NCBI GenBank assembly: GCA_016212735.1
Contig: JACRDZ010000247.1
Coordinates: forward strand, 1 to 17,213
From: Candidatus Firestoneibacteriota bacterium
GTDB taxonomy: Bacteria > JACRDZ01
Direction of reading: 5' to 3'
Length of the DNA stretch: 17,213 nt
A program made the translations under genes and the position numbers. The notes under the pieces are model-generated. The model did no database searches. It had not been told where the DNA came from and saw only the letters and a list, made by a program, of their open reading frames with translations. Below, piece by piece: positions 1-8,149 of the stretch (position 1 is its first letter; each line of letters opens with the position of its first letter).

Positions 1-1184
1 GGAAGTAGTATAGCTAAAATTATAAATCCAACTATTACTCCCATTACAACAATCATAAATGGTTCAAGAAACGATGTCAAAGCATTAACGCTGATCTCAA
101 CTTCAATATCATATGTATCTGCTATCTTATTAAGCATTTCTTCAAGTTGTCCGCTCTGTTCTCCAACAGCAATCATATGAGTAACAAGCGGAGGGAAAAG
201 ACCGCTTTTTTTAAGAGGCCCTGATACATTATCTCCCGCAGTAATACTTGTACGAGACTTTTCAATAGAAGCAGAAATAACTTTATTATCTGTGACTTTT
301 TCTGCTACTTCCATTGCACGAAGAATCGGAACCCCGCTTGATATAAGAGTCCCTAATGTGCGGCAGAATCTGGCAATAATAATCTCATGCAGTAAACCAC
401 CAAAAATAGGGATACGCAGTTTGATATTATCAATTAATATCGCACCTTTTTCAGTTCGTGTATATTGTTTAATAAAAATGATTATCCCTGCTATTATTAT
501 AGCGACCAGCCACCAGTATTGCCGCAATATATCGCTTAATCCCAATAAAAATCTTGTTGCAAACGGTAAAGCACGCTTGGTTTCAATAAAAATATATGTG
601 ACTTTAGGAACAACATAAGATAAAAGAAAAAATAATACTCCGGTCCCAACAATTGCCATAAACATTGGATAATATAAGATGCTTTGAATTTTGTTTTTAA
701 GCCTGACCTGTTTTTCAGTGAAATCTGCCAGACGTGTCAGAACAACTTCAAGTGCACCGCTATTTTCACCGGCTCTTACCATATTAACATATATAGTATC
801 AAAAAATTTTGGATGTTCTGCCAATGCATCTGCAAAAGTTAATCCATGAGTAATTCTTTCACGTACCTGGATTATTATTTTTTTTATATTCTTATCATCA
901 ATTTGTTCTTCTATTATATTTAATGATTGAATTAGCGGGAGCCCTGCGCCAATTAATGTAGCTAATTGCCGTGTTATAAGAGAAAGTTCTGAAGAACCTT
1001 TTATTTTAAAAATTTTAGGAAAAGAGATTTCTTTTGAAAAACCTTTATTACTCGATCTAATATCTGTAGTATATAAATTACTTTTTCTTAGCTTATTTCG
1101 CGCATCTTCCGGACTATCTGCCTCTATTATCCCATGAACCTGTTTTCCTGATATGTCCAGAGCTTTATATTCAAAAACAGGCAT
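1..1184 (-). CDS. Type II secretion system F family protein (GspF/PilC), 3' end cut by window edge
   Basis: This is the polytopic inner-membrane platform protein of a type IV pilus or type II secretion system, which couples the assembly ATPase to pilin or pseudopilin assembly. The minus strand is open from an ATG at 1184-1182, preceded by AAAGGA, to the window edge, giving about 394 codons. GspF proteins are usually about 400 residues, so only around ten residues are missing. The start reads MPVFEYKALDISGKQVHGII, the typical GspF opening, with a residue pattern like E-A-D-S-P-E-D-A-R shortly after. Two T2SSF domains follow, about residues 70-195 and 275-394, each with the family's L-A-T-L-I-G-A-G-L-P and V-G-E-Q-S-G-Q-L-E type motifs. 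The visible end is a hydrophobic segment (MIVVMGVIVGFIILAILLP), as expected. It is divergent from the tRNA cluster and is the first gene of whatever lies to the left. Choosing between GspF and PilC needs the neighbours outside the window. Confidence 0.93.
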   Translation of the reverse strand, partial: MPVFEYKALDISGKQVHGIIEADSPEDARNKLRKSNLYTTDIRSSNKGFSKEISFPKIFKIKGSSELSLITRQLATLIGAGLPLIQSLNIIEEQIDDKNIKKIIIQVRERITHGLTFADALAEHPKFFDTIYVNMVRAGENSGALEVVLTRLADFTEKQVRLKNKIQSILYYPMFMAIVGTGVLFFLLSYVVPKVTYIFIETKRALPFATRFLLGLSDILRQYWWLVAIIIAGIIIFIKQYTRTEKGAILIDNIKLRIPIFGGLLHEIIIARFCRTLGTLISSGVPILRAMEVAEKVTDNKVISASIEKSRTSITAGDNVSGPLKKSGLFPPLVTHMIAVGEQSGQLEEMLNKIADTYDIEVEISVNALTSFLEPFMIVVMGVIVGFIILAILL

Positions 1185-1221
1185 AATATAATCCTTTATT
1201 TATTATTGAATTACTAATTAC

Positions 1222-1250
1222 TATATAATATATTATTCAAAATAAATCAA
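1222..1250 (-). promoter_or_regulatory. Candidate promoter for gspF/pilC
   Basis: On the minus strand TTGATT (1250-1245) is followed after 17 bp by TATATA (1227-1222), about 40 bp before the gspF ATG. The stretch is extremely AT-rich, so chance resemblance is possible. Confidence 0.35.
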
Positions 1251-1262
1251 TAATAAAATTGC

Positions 1263-1291
1263 TTGACAATAATATTTAAAAATATTAGAAT
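1263..1291 (+). promoter_or_regulatory. Sigma70-type promoter of the tRNA cluster
   Basis: A perfect -35 TTGACA (1263-1268), a 17-bp spacer and TAGAAT (1286-1291) predict a transcription start near 1298, about 60 nt before tRNA-Arg(TCT). It lies between the divergent gspF gene and the tRNAs and is the best match in this gap. Confidence 0.7.
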
Positions 1292-1359
1292 TTTTAGCCT
1301 TAATTAGAATTTAGATTGAAAATGTTATTGACTTAAATAAATTATATTGTTATCTTATT

Positions 1360-1436
1360 GCGCCTGTAGCTCAGTTGGATAGAGCAACGGACTTCTAATC
1401 CGTTGGCCGGAGGTTCGAATCCTCTCAGGCGCGCCA
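1360..1436 (+). tRNA. tRNA-Arg (anticodon TCT)
   Basis: It folds into a full cloverleaf: acceptor GCGCCTG/CAGGCGC, D-arm GCTC/GAGC, anticodon stem ACGGA/TCCGT with loop CTTCTAA, and T-arm GGAGG-TTCGAAT-CCTCT. Discriminator G and CCA (1434-1436) are encoded. Anticodon TCT reads AGA/AGG. It is the first gene of the six-tRNA cluster. Confidence 0.97.
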
Positions 1437-1468
1437 AATATTTGAAGATTGAAAATTATTATATGTAT

Positions 1469-1546
1469 GGTGAGTGTAGCTCAGTTGGTTAGAGCATCAG
1501 GTTGTGGCCCTGAGGGTCGAGGGTTCAAGTCCCTTCACTCACCCCA
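1469..1546 (+). tRNA. tRNA-His (anticodon GTG)
   Basis: The acceptor is GTGAGTG/CACTCAC, with an encoded extra G at -1 (1469) facing discriminator C (1543), the hallmark identity element of tRNA-His. The anticodon loop is TTGTGGC and the T-arm GAGGG-TTCAAGT-CCCTT. CCA is encoded at 1544-1546. Confidence 0.97.
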
Positions 1547-1581
1547 TTTAAAAAATAAAATTCGTTGTAGTACTAATGCAT

Positions 1582-1658
1582 GCGCCCGTAGCTCAGCTGG
1601 ATAGAGCGACAGACTTCGAATCTGTGGGTCGGAGGTTCGACTCCTCTCGGGCGTGCCA
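1582..1658 (+). tRNA. tRNA-Arg (anticodon TCG)
   Basis: The acceptor is GCGCCCG/CGGGCGT with a G1-U72 wobble pair. The anticodon stem is ACAGA/TCTGT around CTTCGAA, and the T-arm GGAGG-TTCGACT-CCTCT. CCA is encoded. The TCG anticodon reads CGN codons. Many bacteria use an ACG tRNA for CGU/CGC, and none is seen here. Confidence 0.95.
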
Positions 1659-1667
1659 ATATCAATC

Positions 1668-1709
1668 ATCAGTGAACAGTAAACTAAAAAACAATTACTG
1701 ATCACTGAT
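1668..1709. repeat. Inverted repeat in the Arg(TCG)-Gly spacer
   Basis: ATCAGTGAACAGTAA (1668-1682) and TTACTGATCACTGAT (1695-1709) are reverse complements at 14 of 15 positions, separated by a 12-nt A-rich loop. It could form a hairpin between the two tRNAs. The 'cagtgaacagt / actgat' wording resembles short degenerate intergenic repeats known from several genomes. It is not followed by a T-run, so it is not a typical terminator. Confidence 0.7.
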
Positions 1710-1721
1710 AACCTTAAATAT

Positions 1722-1797
1722 GCGGGAATAGCTCAGTTGGTAGAGCATCTCCTTGCCAAGGAGAGGGTCGCGGGTTCGAGTCCCGTTTCCCGCTCCA
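1722..1797 (+). tRNA. tRNA-Gly (anticodon GCC)
   Basis: The acceptor is GCGGGAA/TTCCCGC. The anticodon stem is TCTCC/GGAGA with loop TTGCCAA, and the T-arm GCGGG-TTCGAGT-CCCGT. Discriminator T and CCA (1795-1797) are encoded. It reads GGC/GGU. Confidence 0.97.
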
Positions 1798-1802
1798 AAT
1801 AT

Positions 1803-1836
1803 ACAGTAAACAGCGTTAATTGATACTGATAACTGT
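1803..1836. repeat. Degenerate copy of the tRNA-spacer repeat
   Basis: The Gly-Lys spacer contains ACAGTAAAC close to its start and ATACTGATAAC near its end. These match the same two blocks in the preceding spacer (ACAGTAAAC near 1677 and TCACTGATAAC near 1702). AACAG and CTGTT can also pair here as a weak hairpin. It appears to be a related but more decayed member of the same repeat. Confidence 0.5.
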
Positions 1837-1841
1837 TATTT

Positions 1842-1917
1842 GGGTCGTTAGCTCAATTGGTAGAGCATCTGACTCTTAATCAGAGGGTTATAGGTTCGAT
1901 TCCTATACGACCCACCA
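1842..1917 (+). tRNA. tRNA-Lys (anticodon CTT)
   Basis: The acceptor is GGGTCGT/ACGACCC. The anticodon stem is TCTGA/TCAGA around CTCTTAA, and the T-arm ATAGG-TTCGATT-CCTAT. Discriminator A and CCA (1915-1917) are encoded. Anticodon CTT decodes only AAG, so a separate TTT isoacceptor must exist elsewhere for the much more common AAA codon. Confidence 0.96.
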
Positions 1918-1943
1918 TTTCTCTTGATAATAAAACAGAATCC

Positions 1944-1972
1944 TTGAGAACAATACAAATATAATTTATAAT
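1944..1972 (+). promoter_or_regulatory. Promoter of tRNA-Leu and the tig-clpP-clpX-lon operon
   Basis: TTGAGA (1944-1949), a 17-bp spacer and a perfect TATAAT (1967-1972) predict a start near 1979, 26 nt before tRNA-Leu. No terminator is visible between tRNA-Leu and trigger factor, which are 38 nt apart. The transcript probably continues into the protease operon. No CIRCE-type inverted repeat is present. Confidence 0.7.
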
Positions 1973-2004
1973 AATATTATTTAGACATATTTATTTTGCT
2001 GTTT

Positions 2005-2088
2005 GCGAGAGTGGTGGAATTGGCAGACACGCCAGACTTAGGATCTGGTGGTTTTCCCGTGCGGGTTCAAATCCCGCCTCTCGCACCA
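2005..2088 (+). tRNA. tRNA-Leu (anticodon TAG)
   Basis: This is a class II tRNA of 84 nt with a long variable arm. The acceptor is GCGAGAG/CTCTCGC, the anticodon stem CCAGA/TCTGG around CTTAGGA, and the T-arm GCGGG-TTCAAAT-CCCGC. Discriminator A is typical of Leu and CCA (2086-2088) is encoded. It lies directly upstream of tig. Confidence 0.96.
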
Positions 2089-2126
2089 TTTAAATATAAA
2101 AATATATATTAAGAAAGGATATCGAA

Positions 2127-3422
2127 ATGACTCAAATAGAGATAGAAGATATTGGTAAATGTAAAAAAAGACTTAAAGTAACTATTCCTCCAGGTATTGT
2201 AGCTCTTGAAATAAATCGTATTTCAAATGAAATACAATTTAGTGTTGATATGCCGGGATTTCGTAAGGGAAAAGTCCCTAAAGAAATCATTTTGCAAAAA
2301 TATAAGGATGTAATTTATAAACAGGTTATAGATAACATTATACCATCTTCTATAAAATCCATTGCTGTTGAAAAAAAAATCAATATGTTAATGCCTGCTG
2401 TAATGGAAAAAACAGATATTGGGCTTGATGACAGCTTAAAGTACGAAGTTTCTATTGAATATATTCCAAATTTTGATCTTAAAGAATATAAAGGTATAGA
2501 ATTAACAAAACACAAAGTTAAAATTGCAGATGAAGAAATACAAAAATTTTTGGAAGATCTGCAAAGGAGATCGAGAGAATTAATTGTTGTTGAAGGACGA
2601 AAACCAACGGATAAAGATCATGTTTTTCTTGATATTGATGTGAAGATAGAAGGTGAAACTTATAATCCAAAAAATAACGAAAAAAATGTTGAATTCATTC
2701 TTGGGAACAATGAGCTTTTACCTGCAATAGAAGATGCAGTAAAAAATATGGATAAAGGTGAATCAAAAATTATTAACTCTATTATCCCTAAAGATCATCC
2801 AGATACTAGTATAGCAGATAAAAATGCTATTTATGAGATTAAACTTGGAGAAATAAAAGAAGAAAAACTTCCTGAAATAAATGATGATTTTGCCAAAGAC
2901 ATCGGTAAATTCAATAACATAGAAGAACTGAAAAGTAATATAAAATTTGAAATATTAAAAAACAAAGAACAGCAAATAATTTCAGAACTAAAAAAACAAT
3001 TAAAAGATTTCTTAATTTCTACGCATGATTTTGAAGTTCCTGATAGTATGATAAAGAAAGAAGAAAAACTTATTGAAAAAGAAATAAACAGAACTCTGGA
3101 ATCTAATGAAACTAAATTTGAAAACTTATCAAAAGAAGAACAGGAAAAAATAAAACATAAAATAACAGACAGCGCTTATAAAAATGTTAAAGCTTCTGTT
3201 ATTTTTGATGAAATAGCTGAAAGAGAAAAAGATAAAATAAAAATAGATGATAAAGAAGTTGACTCAAAAATTGATTTTTACGGACATAATATATTTTCTG
3301 AAAGTGACTTTAATAAATTTAAAAATAACAAAAACATCCGCCTCTATTTTTATATGCAGATTCTAACAGAAAAAGTATATGATTTTTTAATAAGTTGTGC
3401 TAAAATAAATGAGATAGAATAG
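2127..3422 (+). CDS. tig: Trigger factor (ribosome-associated chaperone / peptidyl-prolyl isomerase)
   Basis: Trigger factor binds the ribosomal exit tunnel and shields nascent chains. The 431-residue length matches the family (E. coli has 432). The N-terminal ribosome-binding signature GFRKGKVP is at residues 44-51. An FKBP-like PPIase domain spans roughly 155-245, with V-E-F-I-L-G-N-N-E-L-L-P near 188-199. It is followed by the Lys/Glu-rich helical C-terminal chaperone arms. The ATG is preceded by AAAGGA (2114-2119) at 7-nt spacing. It is the first protein gene after tRNA-Leu and lies 25 nt upstream of clpP, the common bacterial order tig-clpP-clpX-lon. The C-terminal half has low sequence complexity (very rich in K, E, I, N), in line with the genome's A-rich composition. 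Confidence 0.96.
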   Translation: MTQIEIEDIGKCKKRLKVTIPPGIVALEINRISNEIQFSVDMPGFRKGKVPKEIILQKYKDVIYKQVIDNIIPSSIKSIAVEKKINMLMPAVMEKTDIGLDDSLKYEVSIEYIPNFDLKEYKGIELTKHKVKIADEEIQKFLEDLQRRSRELIVVEGRKPTDKDHVFLDIDVKIEGETYNPKNNEKNVEFILGNNELLPAIEDAVKNMDKGESKIINSIIPKDHPDTSIADKNAIYEIKLGEIKEEKLPEINDDFAKDIGKFNNIEELKSNIKFEILKNKEQQIISELKKQLKDFLISTHDFEVPDSMIKKEEKLIEKEINRTLESNETKFENLSKEEQEKIKHKITDSAYKNVKASVIFDEIAEREKDKIKIDDKEVDSKIDFYGHNIFSESDFNKFKNNKNIRLYFYMQILTEKVYDFLISCAKINEIE

Positions 3423-3447
3423 TTAAATTTAAAACGGAGGTTTTTAT

Positions 3448-4029
3448 ATGACACTTGTCCCTATGGTAGTTGAACAGACAAATCGTGGAGAAAGAGCTTA
3501 TGATATTTATTCACGTTTACTAAAAGACAGAATAATTTTTCTAGGATCAGAAATTGATGATGTTGTTGCAAATCTGGTTGTTGCTCAATTTCTTTTTCTC
3601 GAAGCAGAAGACCAGGATAAAGATATACATTTATACATTAACAGCCCTGGAGGCATAGTTTCCGCTGGATTAGCAATTTATGACACAATGCAGTTCATTA
3701 AACCACAAGTATCTACAACCTGTATAGGACAGGCTTCCAGTATGGGCGCATTACTATTATGTGCAGGTGCTCATGGAAAAAGATATGCTCTTCCTAATGC
3801 CAGAATTATGATCCATCAGCCTCTGGGAGGAGTTCAGGGACAGGCAACGGAAATAGATATACAGGCAAAAGAAATATTACGAATGCGTGAACTTGTAAAT
3901 TCAATTCTGGTTGAACATACAGGTCAAAATATGGAAAAAGTTCAAAAAGATACAGACAGAGATTTCTTTATGTCACCAGATCAGGCTAAAGAATATGGTA
4001 TTATTGATGAAGTAATTAAATCACATTAG
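3448..4029 (+). CDS. clpP: ATP-dependent Clp protease proteolytic subunit ClpP
   Basis: ClpP forms the tetradecameric serine-protease barrel that works with ClpX, and with ClpA/C where present. The 193-residue protein has the full catalytic triad: Ser98 in GQASSMGA, His123 in MIHQPLGG, and Asp172 in DRDFFMS. The oligomerisation-region sequence Y-I-N-S-P-G-G is at 63-69. The ATG is preceded by GGAGG (3436-3440). The N-terminus ([20 protein letters not shown]) is the typical processed region, with almost no propeptide. The last codon and stop overlap an 18-bp sequence repeated in inverted orientation near tRNA-Arg(TCG). clpX follows after 30 nt. It is a single intact copy with nothing degenerate. 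Confidence 0.97.
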   Translation: MTLVPMVVEQTNRGERAYDIYSRLLKDRIIFLGSEIDDVVANLVVAQFLFLEAEDQDKDIHLYINSPGGIVSAGLAIYDTMQFIKPQVSTTCIGQASSMGALLLCAGAHGKRYALPNARIMIHQPLGGVQGQATEIDIQAKEILRMRELVNSILVEHTGQNMEKVQKDTDRDFFMSPDQAKEYGIIDEVIKSH

Positions 4030-4059
4030 TACTACAACGAACTCAATTTGGAGGTATAT

Positions 4060-5331
4060 ATGTTTAAATTTGAAGCTGATCAGAATATGTTAAAATGTTC
4101 TTTCTGTGGAAAAGCTCAACAGGAAGTAAAAAAACTTATTATGGGACCTGAGGTATATATTTGTGACGAATGCATTGAATTATGCAATAAAGCTCTGGAT
4201 GAATCAGGGAAAGAAACTGAAAAAAAACAACAGTATATACCATCAATTGCAACTCCACTGTTTATAAAAAATATTCTGGATCAGTATGTAGTAGGTCAGG
4301 AGAAAGCAAAAAAAATTCTAGCGGTTGCTGTATATAATCATTATAAAAGAATACATCTTAATACTGGAGCTGGAGCAAAAAATAGCGATGTAGAATTACA
4401 AAAAAGTAATATACTGCTTATTGGACCAACTGGTTCTGGGAAAACGCTTCTTGCTCAAACTCTGGCAAAAATACTTAATGTCCCTTTTGCAATAACAGAT
4501 GCAACTACATTAACTGAAGCAGGTTATGTTGGTGAAGATGTTGAAAATATTATATTAAGGCTTTTGCAAAACTCAGATTACAATGTTGATAAAGCAGAGA
4601 CTGGTATTGCTTATATAGACGAAATTGATAAAATTGCAAGAAAAACCGAGAATGTATCAATAACACGTGATGTTTCTGGAGAAGGAGTACAGCAGGCTTT
4701 ATTAAAAATTCTGGAAGGAACAACAGCTAATATTCCTCCGCAAGGCGGAAGAAAGCATCCCCAGCAGGAATATATTCAAATAAACACAAGTAATATCCTT
4801 TTTGTATGCGGAGGTGCTTTTACAGGACTTGAAGATATTATTAAAAACCGTATTGGGCAAAAAAGTATGGGATTTGGTGCTGATATTGTAAGCCGTAAAG
4901 ATCAGGACTACTCTCTATTATTAGATAAAATACAACCTGAAGATCTTCTTAAATTTGGATTCATTCCAGAATTTGTTGGCAGATTGCCTGTCATAGCTGT
5001 ATTAAATAAATTAGATGAAATATCACTTGTAAAAGTTTTAAATGAACCAAAAAATTCACTTATAAAACAATATAAAAAAATTATGGAAATGGAAGGTGTA
5101 AACCTTGTATTTACAGAAAGTTCTATTGAAGCAATAGCAAAAGAAGCTGTAAAACGCGGGACAGGAGCAAGGGGTTTACAGGCAATATTAGAAGATGTTA
5201 TGCTGGACGTAATGTATGAAATACCAACAATGAAAAATGTTAAGGAATGTATAATTACAGACCAGGTTATTATAGGTAATGCTGAACCGCTTATAATAAC
5301 TGAAAAACGATTGGAAGAAGGTTTAGCTTAA
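4060..5331 (+). CDS. clpX: ATP-dependent Clp protease ATP-binding subunit ClpX
   Basis: ClpX is the AAA+ unfoldase that recognises tagged substrates (for example ssrA) and threads them into ClpP. The 423-residue protein has an N-terminal C4 zinc-binding domain (Cys13, Cys16, Cys35, Cys38). Walker A GPTGSGKT is at 122-129 and Walker B acidic residues Asp187/Glu188 are in Y-I-D-E-I-D-K. The pore loop is G-Y-V-G-E-D and an R-K-H motif occurs in G-G-R-K-H-P. An MGF tripeptide in KSMGFGAD stands where IGF/LGF loops dock onto ClpP. The sensor-2 motif is R-G-T-G-A-R-G-L. I chose ATG 4060 over the in-frame TTG at 4048 because the TTG overlaps the Shine-Dalgarno GGAGG (4050-4054), which sits 5 nt before the ATG. 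Confidence 0.96.
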   Translation: MFKFEADQNMLKCSFCGKAQQEVKKLIMGPEVYICDECIELCNKALDESGKETEKKQQYIPSIATPLFIKNILDQYVVGQEKAKKILAVAVYNHYKRIHLNTGAGAKNSDVELQKSNILLIGPTGSGKTLLAQTLAKILNVPFAITDATTLTEAGYVGEDVENIILRLLQNSDYNVDKAETGIAYIDEIDKIARKTENVSITRDVSGEGVQQALLKILEGTTANIPPQGGRKHPQQEYIQINTSNILFVCGGAFTGLEDIIKNRIGQKSMGFGADIVSRKDQDYSLLLDKIQPEDLLKFGFIPEFVGRLPVIAVLNKLDEISLVKVLNEPKNSLIKQYKKIMEMEGVNLVFTESSIEAIAKEAVKRGTGARGLQAILEDVMLDVMYEIPTMKNVKECIITDQVIIGNAEPLIITEKRLEEGLA

Positions 5332-5358
5332 AAAATATATATGGAGATATTATATTAA

Positions 5359-7764
5359 ATGGATAAAAAAGTTAATTTACATGAAAATATGCCTTTATTA
5401 CCTTTGAGGGATATAGTTGTTTATCCCTATATGGTAGTCCCTTTATTTGTAGGACGAGAAAAATCTATATTAGCAATTGAACATGCCAATTTTAAAAATA
5501 AAATAATTTTTCTTGCAGCGCAAAAAAAATCCAAAACAGATGATCCGACTATTGACGATATCTATCAAATGGGGACAATAGCTGAAATTCTACAAATATT
5601 AAGATTACCTGATGGCGCTATTAAAGTACTCGTGGAAGGACTTATACGCGGAAAAATAAAAGATTATATTGAAGGGGAAAAATTCTTTCAGGTAAAAGTT
5701 GAAAGTTTTTCTGATACTATCTTAAAAAATCCTGAAATTGAAGCAATAATGAGAAATCTGCTAAATCTTTTTGAAGAATATGTCAGCTATGATAAAAGAC
5801 TTGTACCTGCAGAAACATTGCATTCAATATCAAGTATCGAAGAACCTGGCCGTCTGGCAGACATTATTTCAGCACATCTGATTCTTAAGATTCAGGAAAA
5901 ACAATCTATTCTTGAAGAGATAGATACGAAAAAACGTTTATTTAAATTGGCTGAGATATTAAGCAGTGAAAACGAAATTCTTAAAATTGAAAAAAAAATT
6001 CGCGGTCGTGTCAGAACTCAAATGGAAAAATCACAAAAAGAATATTATTTGAACGAACAGATGAAAGCTATTCAGAAGGAATTAGGATATAAAGATGAGC
6101 ATACTGAAATAATAGAATTACGCGAAAAAATAAAAAAAGCAAATATGTCTCATGAAGCTGAAGAAGCATCTGAAAAAGAAATAAAAAGATTAGAAAAAAT
6201 GCCGCCCATGTCTGCGGAAGCAACAGTTATCCGCAATTATGTAGATTGGCTTCTTGAACTTCCATGGAACATTTATACTGATGATAAAATTGACATTCAG
6301 GAAGCAGAAAAAATATTAGATAGAGACCATTTCGGTCTTAAAAAAATAAAAGAAAGAATTCTGGAATTTCTTGCTGTACGCAAATTAGTAAAAAAAGGCA
6401 AAGGACCTATTTTATGTTTTGTTGGGCCTCCAGGTGTTGGTAAAACCTCTCTGGCTAAATCTATTTCCTCAGCAATGAATAGAAATTTTGTGAGAATTTC
6501 TCTTGGAGGAGTTAAAGATGAAGCTGAAATAAGAGGACATAGAAGAACTTATATAGGAGCTATGCCTGGCAAAATAATTCAGTGTATGAAAAAAGCTAAA
6601 TCTATAAATCCTGTATTTCTGCTTGATGAAGTTGATAAGATGAGCATGGATTTTAGAGGGGACCCATCTTCTGCTTTATTAGAAGTTCTTGATCCGGAGC
6701 AGAACTTCAGTTTTAATGATCATTATATTGAAGTAGATTTCGACCTTTCGGATGTAATGTTTATAACAACAGCTAATGTATTGACGGAAATACCTGCACC
6801 TTTGCGGGACAGAATGGAAATTATAACTCTCCCCGGATATACAGAATGGGAGAAAGCAAATATTGCAGAAAAATTCCTTATTCCTAAATGCATAAAAGAA
6901 CATGGACTTAAGAAAAATTCTGTTTCTTTTTCACCTGCAGTTATACATACGATTATCAGAAAATACACAAGAGAAGCAGGTGTGAGAAATCTGGAAAGAG
7001 AAATTGCTTCCATTTGCAGAAAAGTTGCCAAACAAATCGTTAAAGAAAAAGAAAATAAAGAAACATTTATAATAACAAATCGTAATCTTGAATCATATTT
7101 AGGTGTCTATAAATATCATAGCCTTGGTGCTGAAGAAAAAGATGAAGTTGGTGTTGCTACGGGTCTGGCATGGACAGAAGTTGGAGGAGAGATTTTATCA
7201 ATAGAAACAACTATAATGAAAGGAAAAGGATCTCTTATTCTAACAGGTAAACTGGGAGAAGTTATGCAGGAATCAGCGAGAGCTGCTTTAAGTTATATCA
7301 GATCACATGCAAAAATACTTGGGATAGAAGAGGATTTTTACAGAAAATTTGATATTCACGTACATGTACCTGAAGGAGCTATTCCAAAAGACGGACCTTC
7401 AGCTGGTATATCTATTTGTACTTCAATAATATCAGCTTTAACAAATACTAAAGTACGCAAAGATGTGGCTATGACAGGAGAAATAACGTTAAGAGGCAAA
7501 GTACTACCGATTGGCGGAGTTAAAGAAAAAGTTCTTGCTGCACATAGATGTGAAATAAAAACTGTTATTTTACCTAAATTAAACGAAAAGGATATCAAAG
7601 ATATTCCAATGAAGATAAGACAAGCCCTAAAATTTGTTATTGTTGAAATTATGGATGAAGTTTTAAAAGAAGCATTAGTAAATAATATCATTAAAGATAA
7701 TATCGAAATACCTGTATTAAAACAGAATAATAATTATAAACATTCAGATTTAACTTTAATGTAA
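5359..7764 (+). CDS. lon: ATP-dependent Lon protease (LonA)
   Basis: LonA is a soluble cytosolic AAA+ protease that degrades misfolded and regulatory proteins. The 801-residue length is standard for LonA. The N-terminal LON substrate-binding domain runs about 10-205 (start L-P-L-L-P-L-R-D), followed by a coiled helical linker to about 300. In the AAA+ module Walker A GPPGVGKT is at 356-363 and Walker B L-L-D-E-V-D-K at 421-427. The C-terminal serine protease domain has Ser681 in KDGPSAGI and Lys722 in GGVKEKVL, almost the same positions as E. coli Ser679/Lys722. There is no transmembrane segment, so it is not LonB. It begins 27 nt after clpX with GGAG at 5342-5345 and is 31 nt upstream of panD, so it is probably cotranscribed. 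Confidence 0.97.
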   Translation: MDKKVNLHENMPLLPLRDIVVYPYMVVPLFVGREKSILAIEHANFKNKIIFLAAQKKSKTDDPTIDDIYQMGTIAEILQILRLPDGAIKVLVEGLIRGKIKDYIEGEKFFQVKVESFSDTILKNPEIEAIMRNLLNLFEEYVSYDKRLVPAETLHSISSIEEPGRLADIISAHLILKIQEKQSILEEIDTKKRLFKLAEILSSENEILKIEKKIRGRVRTQMEKSQKEYYLNEQMKAIQKELGYKDEHTEIIELREKIKKANMSHEAEEASEKEIKRLEKMPPMSAEATVIRNYVDWLLELPWNIYTDDKIDIQEAEKILDRDHFGLKKIKERILEFLAVRKLVKKGKGPILCFVGPPGVGKTSLAKSISSAMNRNFVRISLGGVKDEAEIRGHRRTYIGAMPGKIIQCMKKAKSINPVFLLDEVDKMSMDFRGDPSSALLEVLDPEQNFSFNDHYIEVDFDLSDVMFITTANVLTEIPAPLRDRMEIITLPGYTEWEKANIAEKFLIPKCIKEHGLKKNSVSFSPAVIHTIIRKYTREAGVRNLEREIASICRKVAKQIVKEKENKETFIITNRNLESYLGVYKYHSLGAEEKDEVGVATGLAWTEVGGEILSIETTIMKGKGSLILTGKLGEVMQESARAALSYIRSHAKILGIEEDFYRKFDIHVHVPEGAIPKDGPSAGISICTSIISALTNTKVRKDVAMTGEITLRGKVLPIGGVKEKVLAAHRCEIKTVILPKLNEKDIKDIPMKIRQALKFVIVEIMDEVLKEALVNNIIKDNIEIPVLKQNNNYKHSDLTLM

Positions 7765-7795
7765 AATAAATTATTTTAGAATAGGAGAAATATTA

Positions 7796-8149
7796 ATGTT
7801 ATTACAGGTTTTAAAATCAAAAATTCATCGTGCTATTGTTACAGAAGCGAATCTTGAATATGAAGGAAGTATAACGATTGATGAAGATCTATTGAACAAG
7901 GCTCAAATTATCCCTTATGAAAAATTGCAAATAGTTAATTTAAGTACAGGTCATAGATTTGAAACTTACTGTATTCCAGGCCCCAAAAAATCCGGTATGA
8001 TTTGTCTTAATGGAGGGACTGCAAGACTTGGAGCATCTGGCGACAAGATAATCATCATTTCATATATGTTTATTTCAAAGGAAGAACTAATAAATTATAA
8101 ACCATTAATCTTACGTGTTGATGACAACAACAAAGCTAGAGATGAATAG
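7796..8149 (+). CDS. panD: Aspartate 1-decarboxylase precursor (PanD)
   Basis: PanD is a pyruvoyl enzyme that converts L-aspartate to beta-alanine for pantothenate and coenzyme A synthesis. The 117-residue proenzyme has the self-cleavage site Gly24-Ser25 in Y-E-G-S-I-T-I-D; Ser25 becomes the pyruvoyl group. Lys9 and His11 in S-K-I-H-R-A and the later N-G-G-T-A-R-L motif are family hallmarks. It follows lon by 31 nt with AGGAGA upstream and appears to be the last gene of the protease operon. No other pantothenate gene (panB, panC) is in the window. The last 55 bp overlap the 3' end of the convergent PAP2 gene, so the C-terminal tail of PanD may be slightly longer than the conserved core. Confidence 0.95.
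   Translation: MLLQVLKSKIHRAIVTEANLEYEGSITIDEDLLNKAQIIPYEKLQIVNLSTGHRFETYCIPGPKKSGMICLNGGTARLGASGDKIIIISYMFISKEELINYKPLILRVDDNNKARDE

Noticed and set aside
292..618. Plus-strand open frame inside gspF
   Set aside because: It is antisense to a clearly recognised gene, with no recognisable product.
1328..1356. TTGACT-17-TATCTT as promoter directly before tRNA-Arg(TCT)
   Set aside because: The predicted start would fall inside the tRNA (about 1363). The TTGACA-17-TAGAAT pair upstream fits better.
1668..1836. CRISPR array
   Set aside because: There are only two degenerate repeat-like units inside tRNA spacers, with no regular spacing and no cas genes.
1360..2088. tRNA cluster as a prophage or integrative-element attachment site
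   Set aside because: No integrase and no repeated tRNA 3' end was seen in the window.
1918..2126. CIRCE or CtsR-type operator before tig-clpP
   Set aside because: No TTAGCACTC-N9-GAGTGCTAA or tandem GGTCAAA heptads are visible.
4048..4059. In-frame TTG start for ClpX 12 nt upstream
   Set aside because: It overlaps the GGAGG Shine-Dalgarno of the ATG at 4060 and adds four residues not typical of ClpX.
6679..7691. Minus-strand open frames across lon
   Set aside because: These are shadows of a highly conserved gene; their sequences show no family features.
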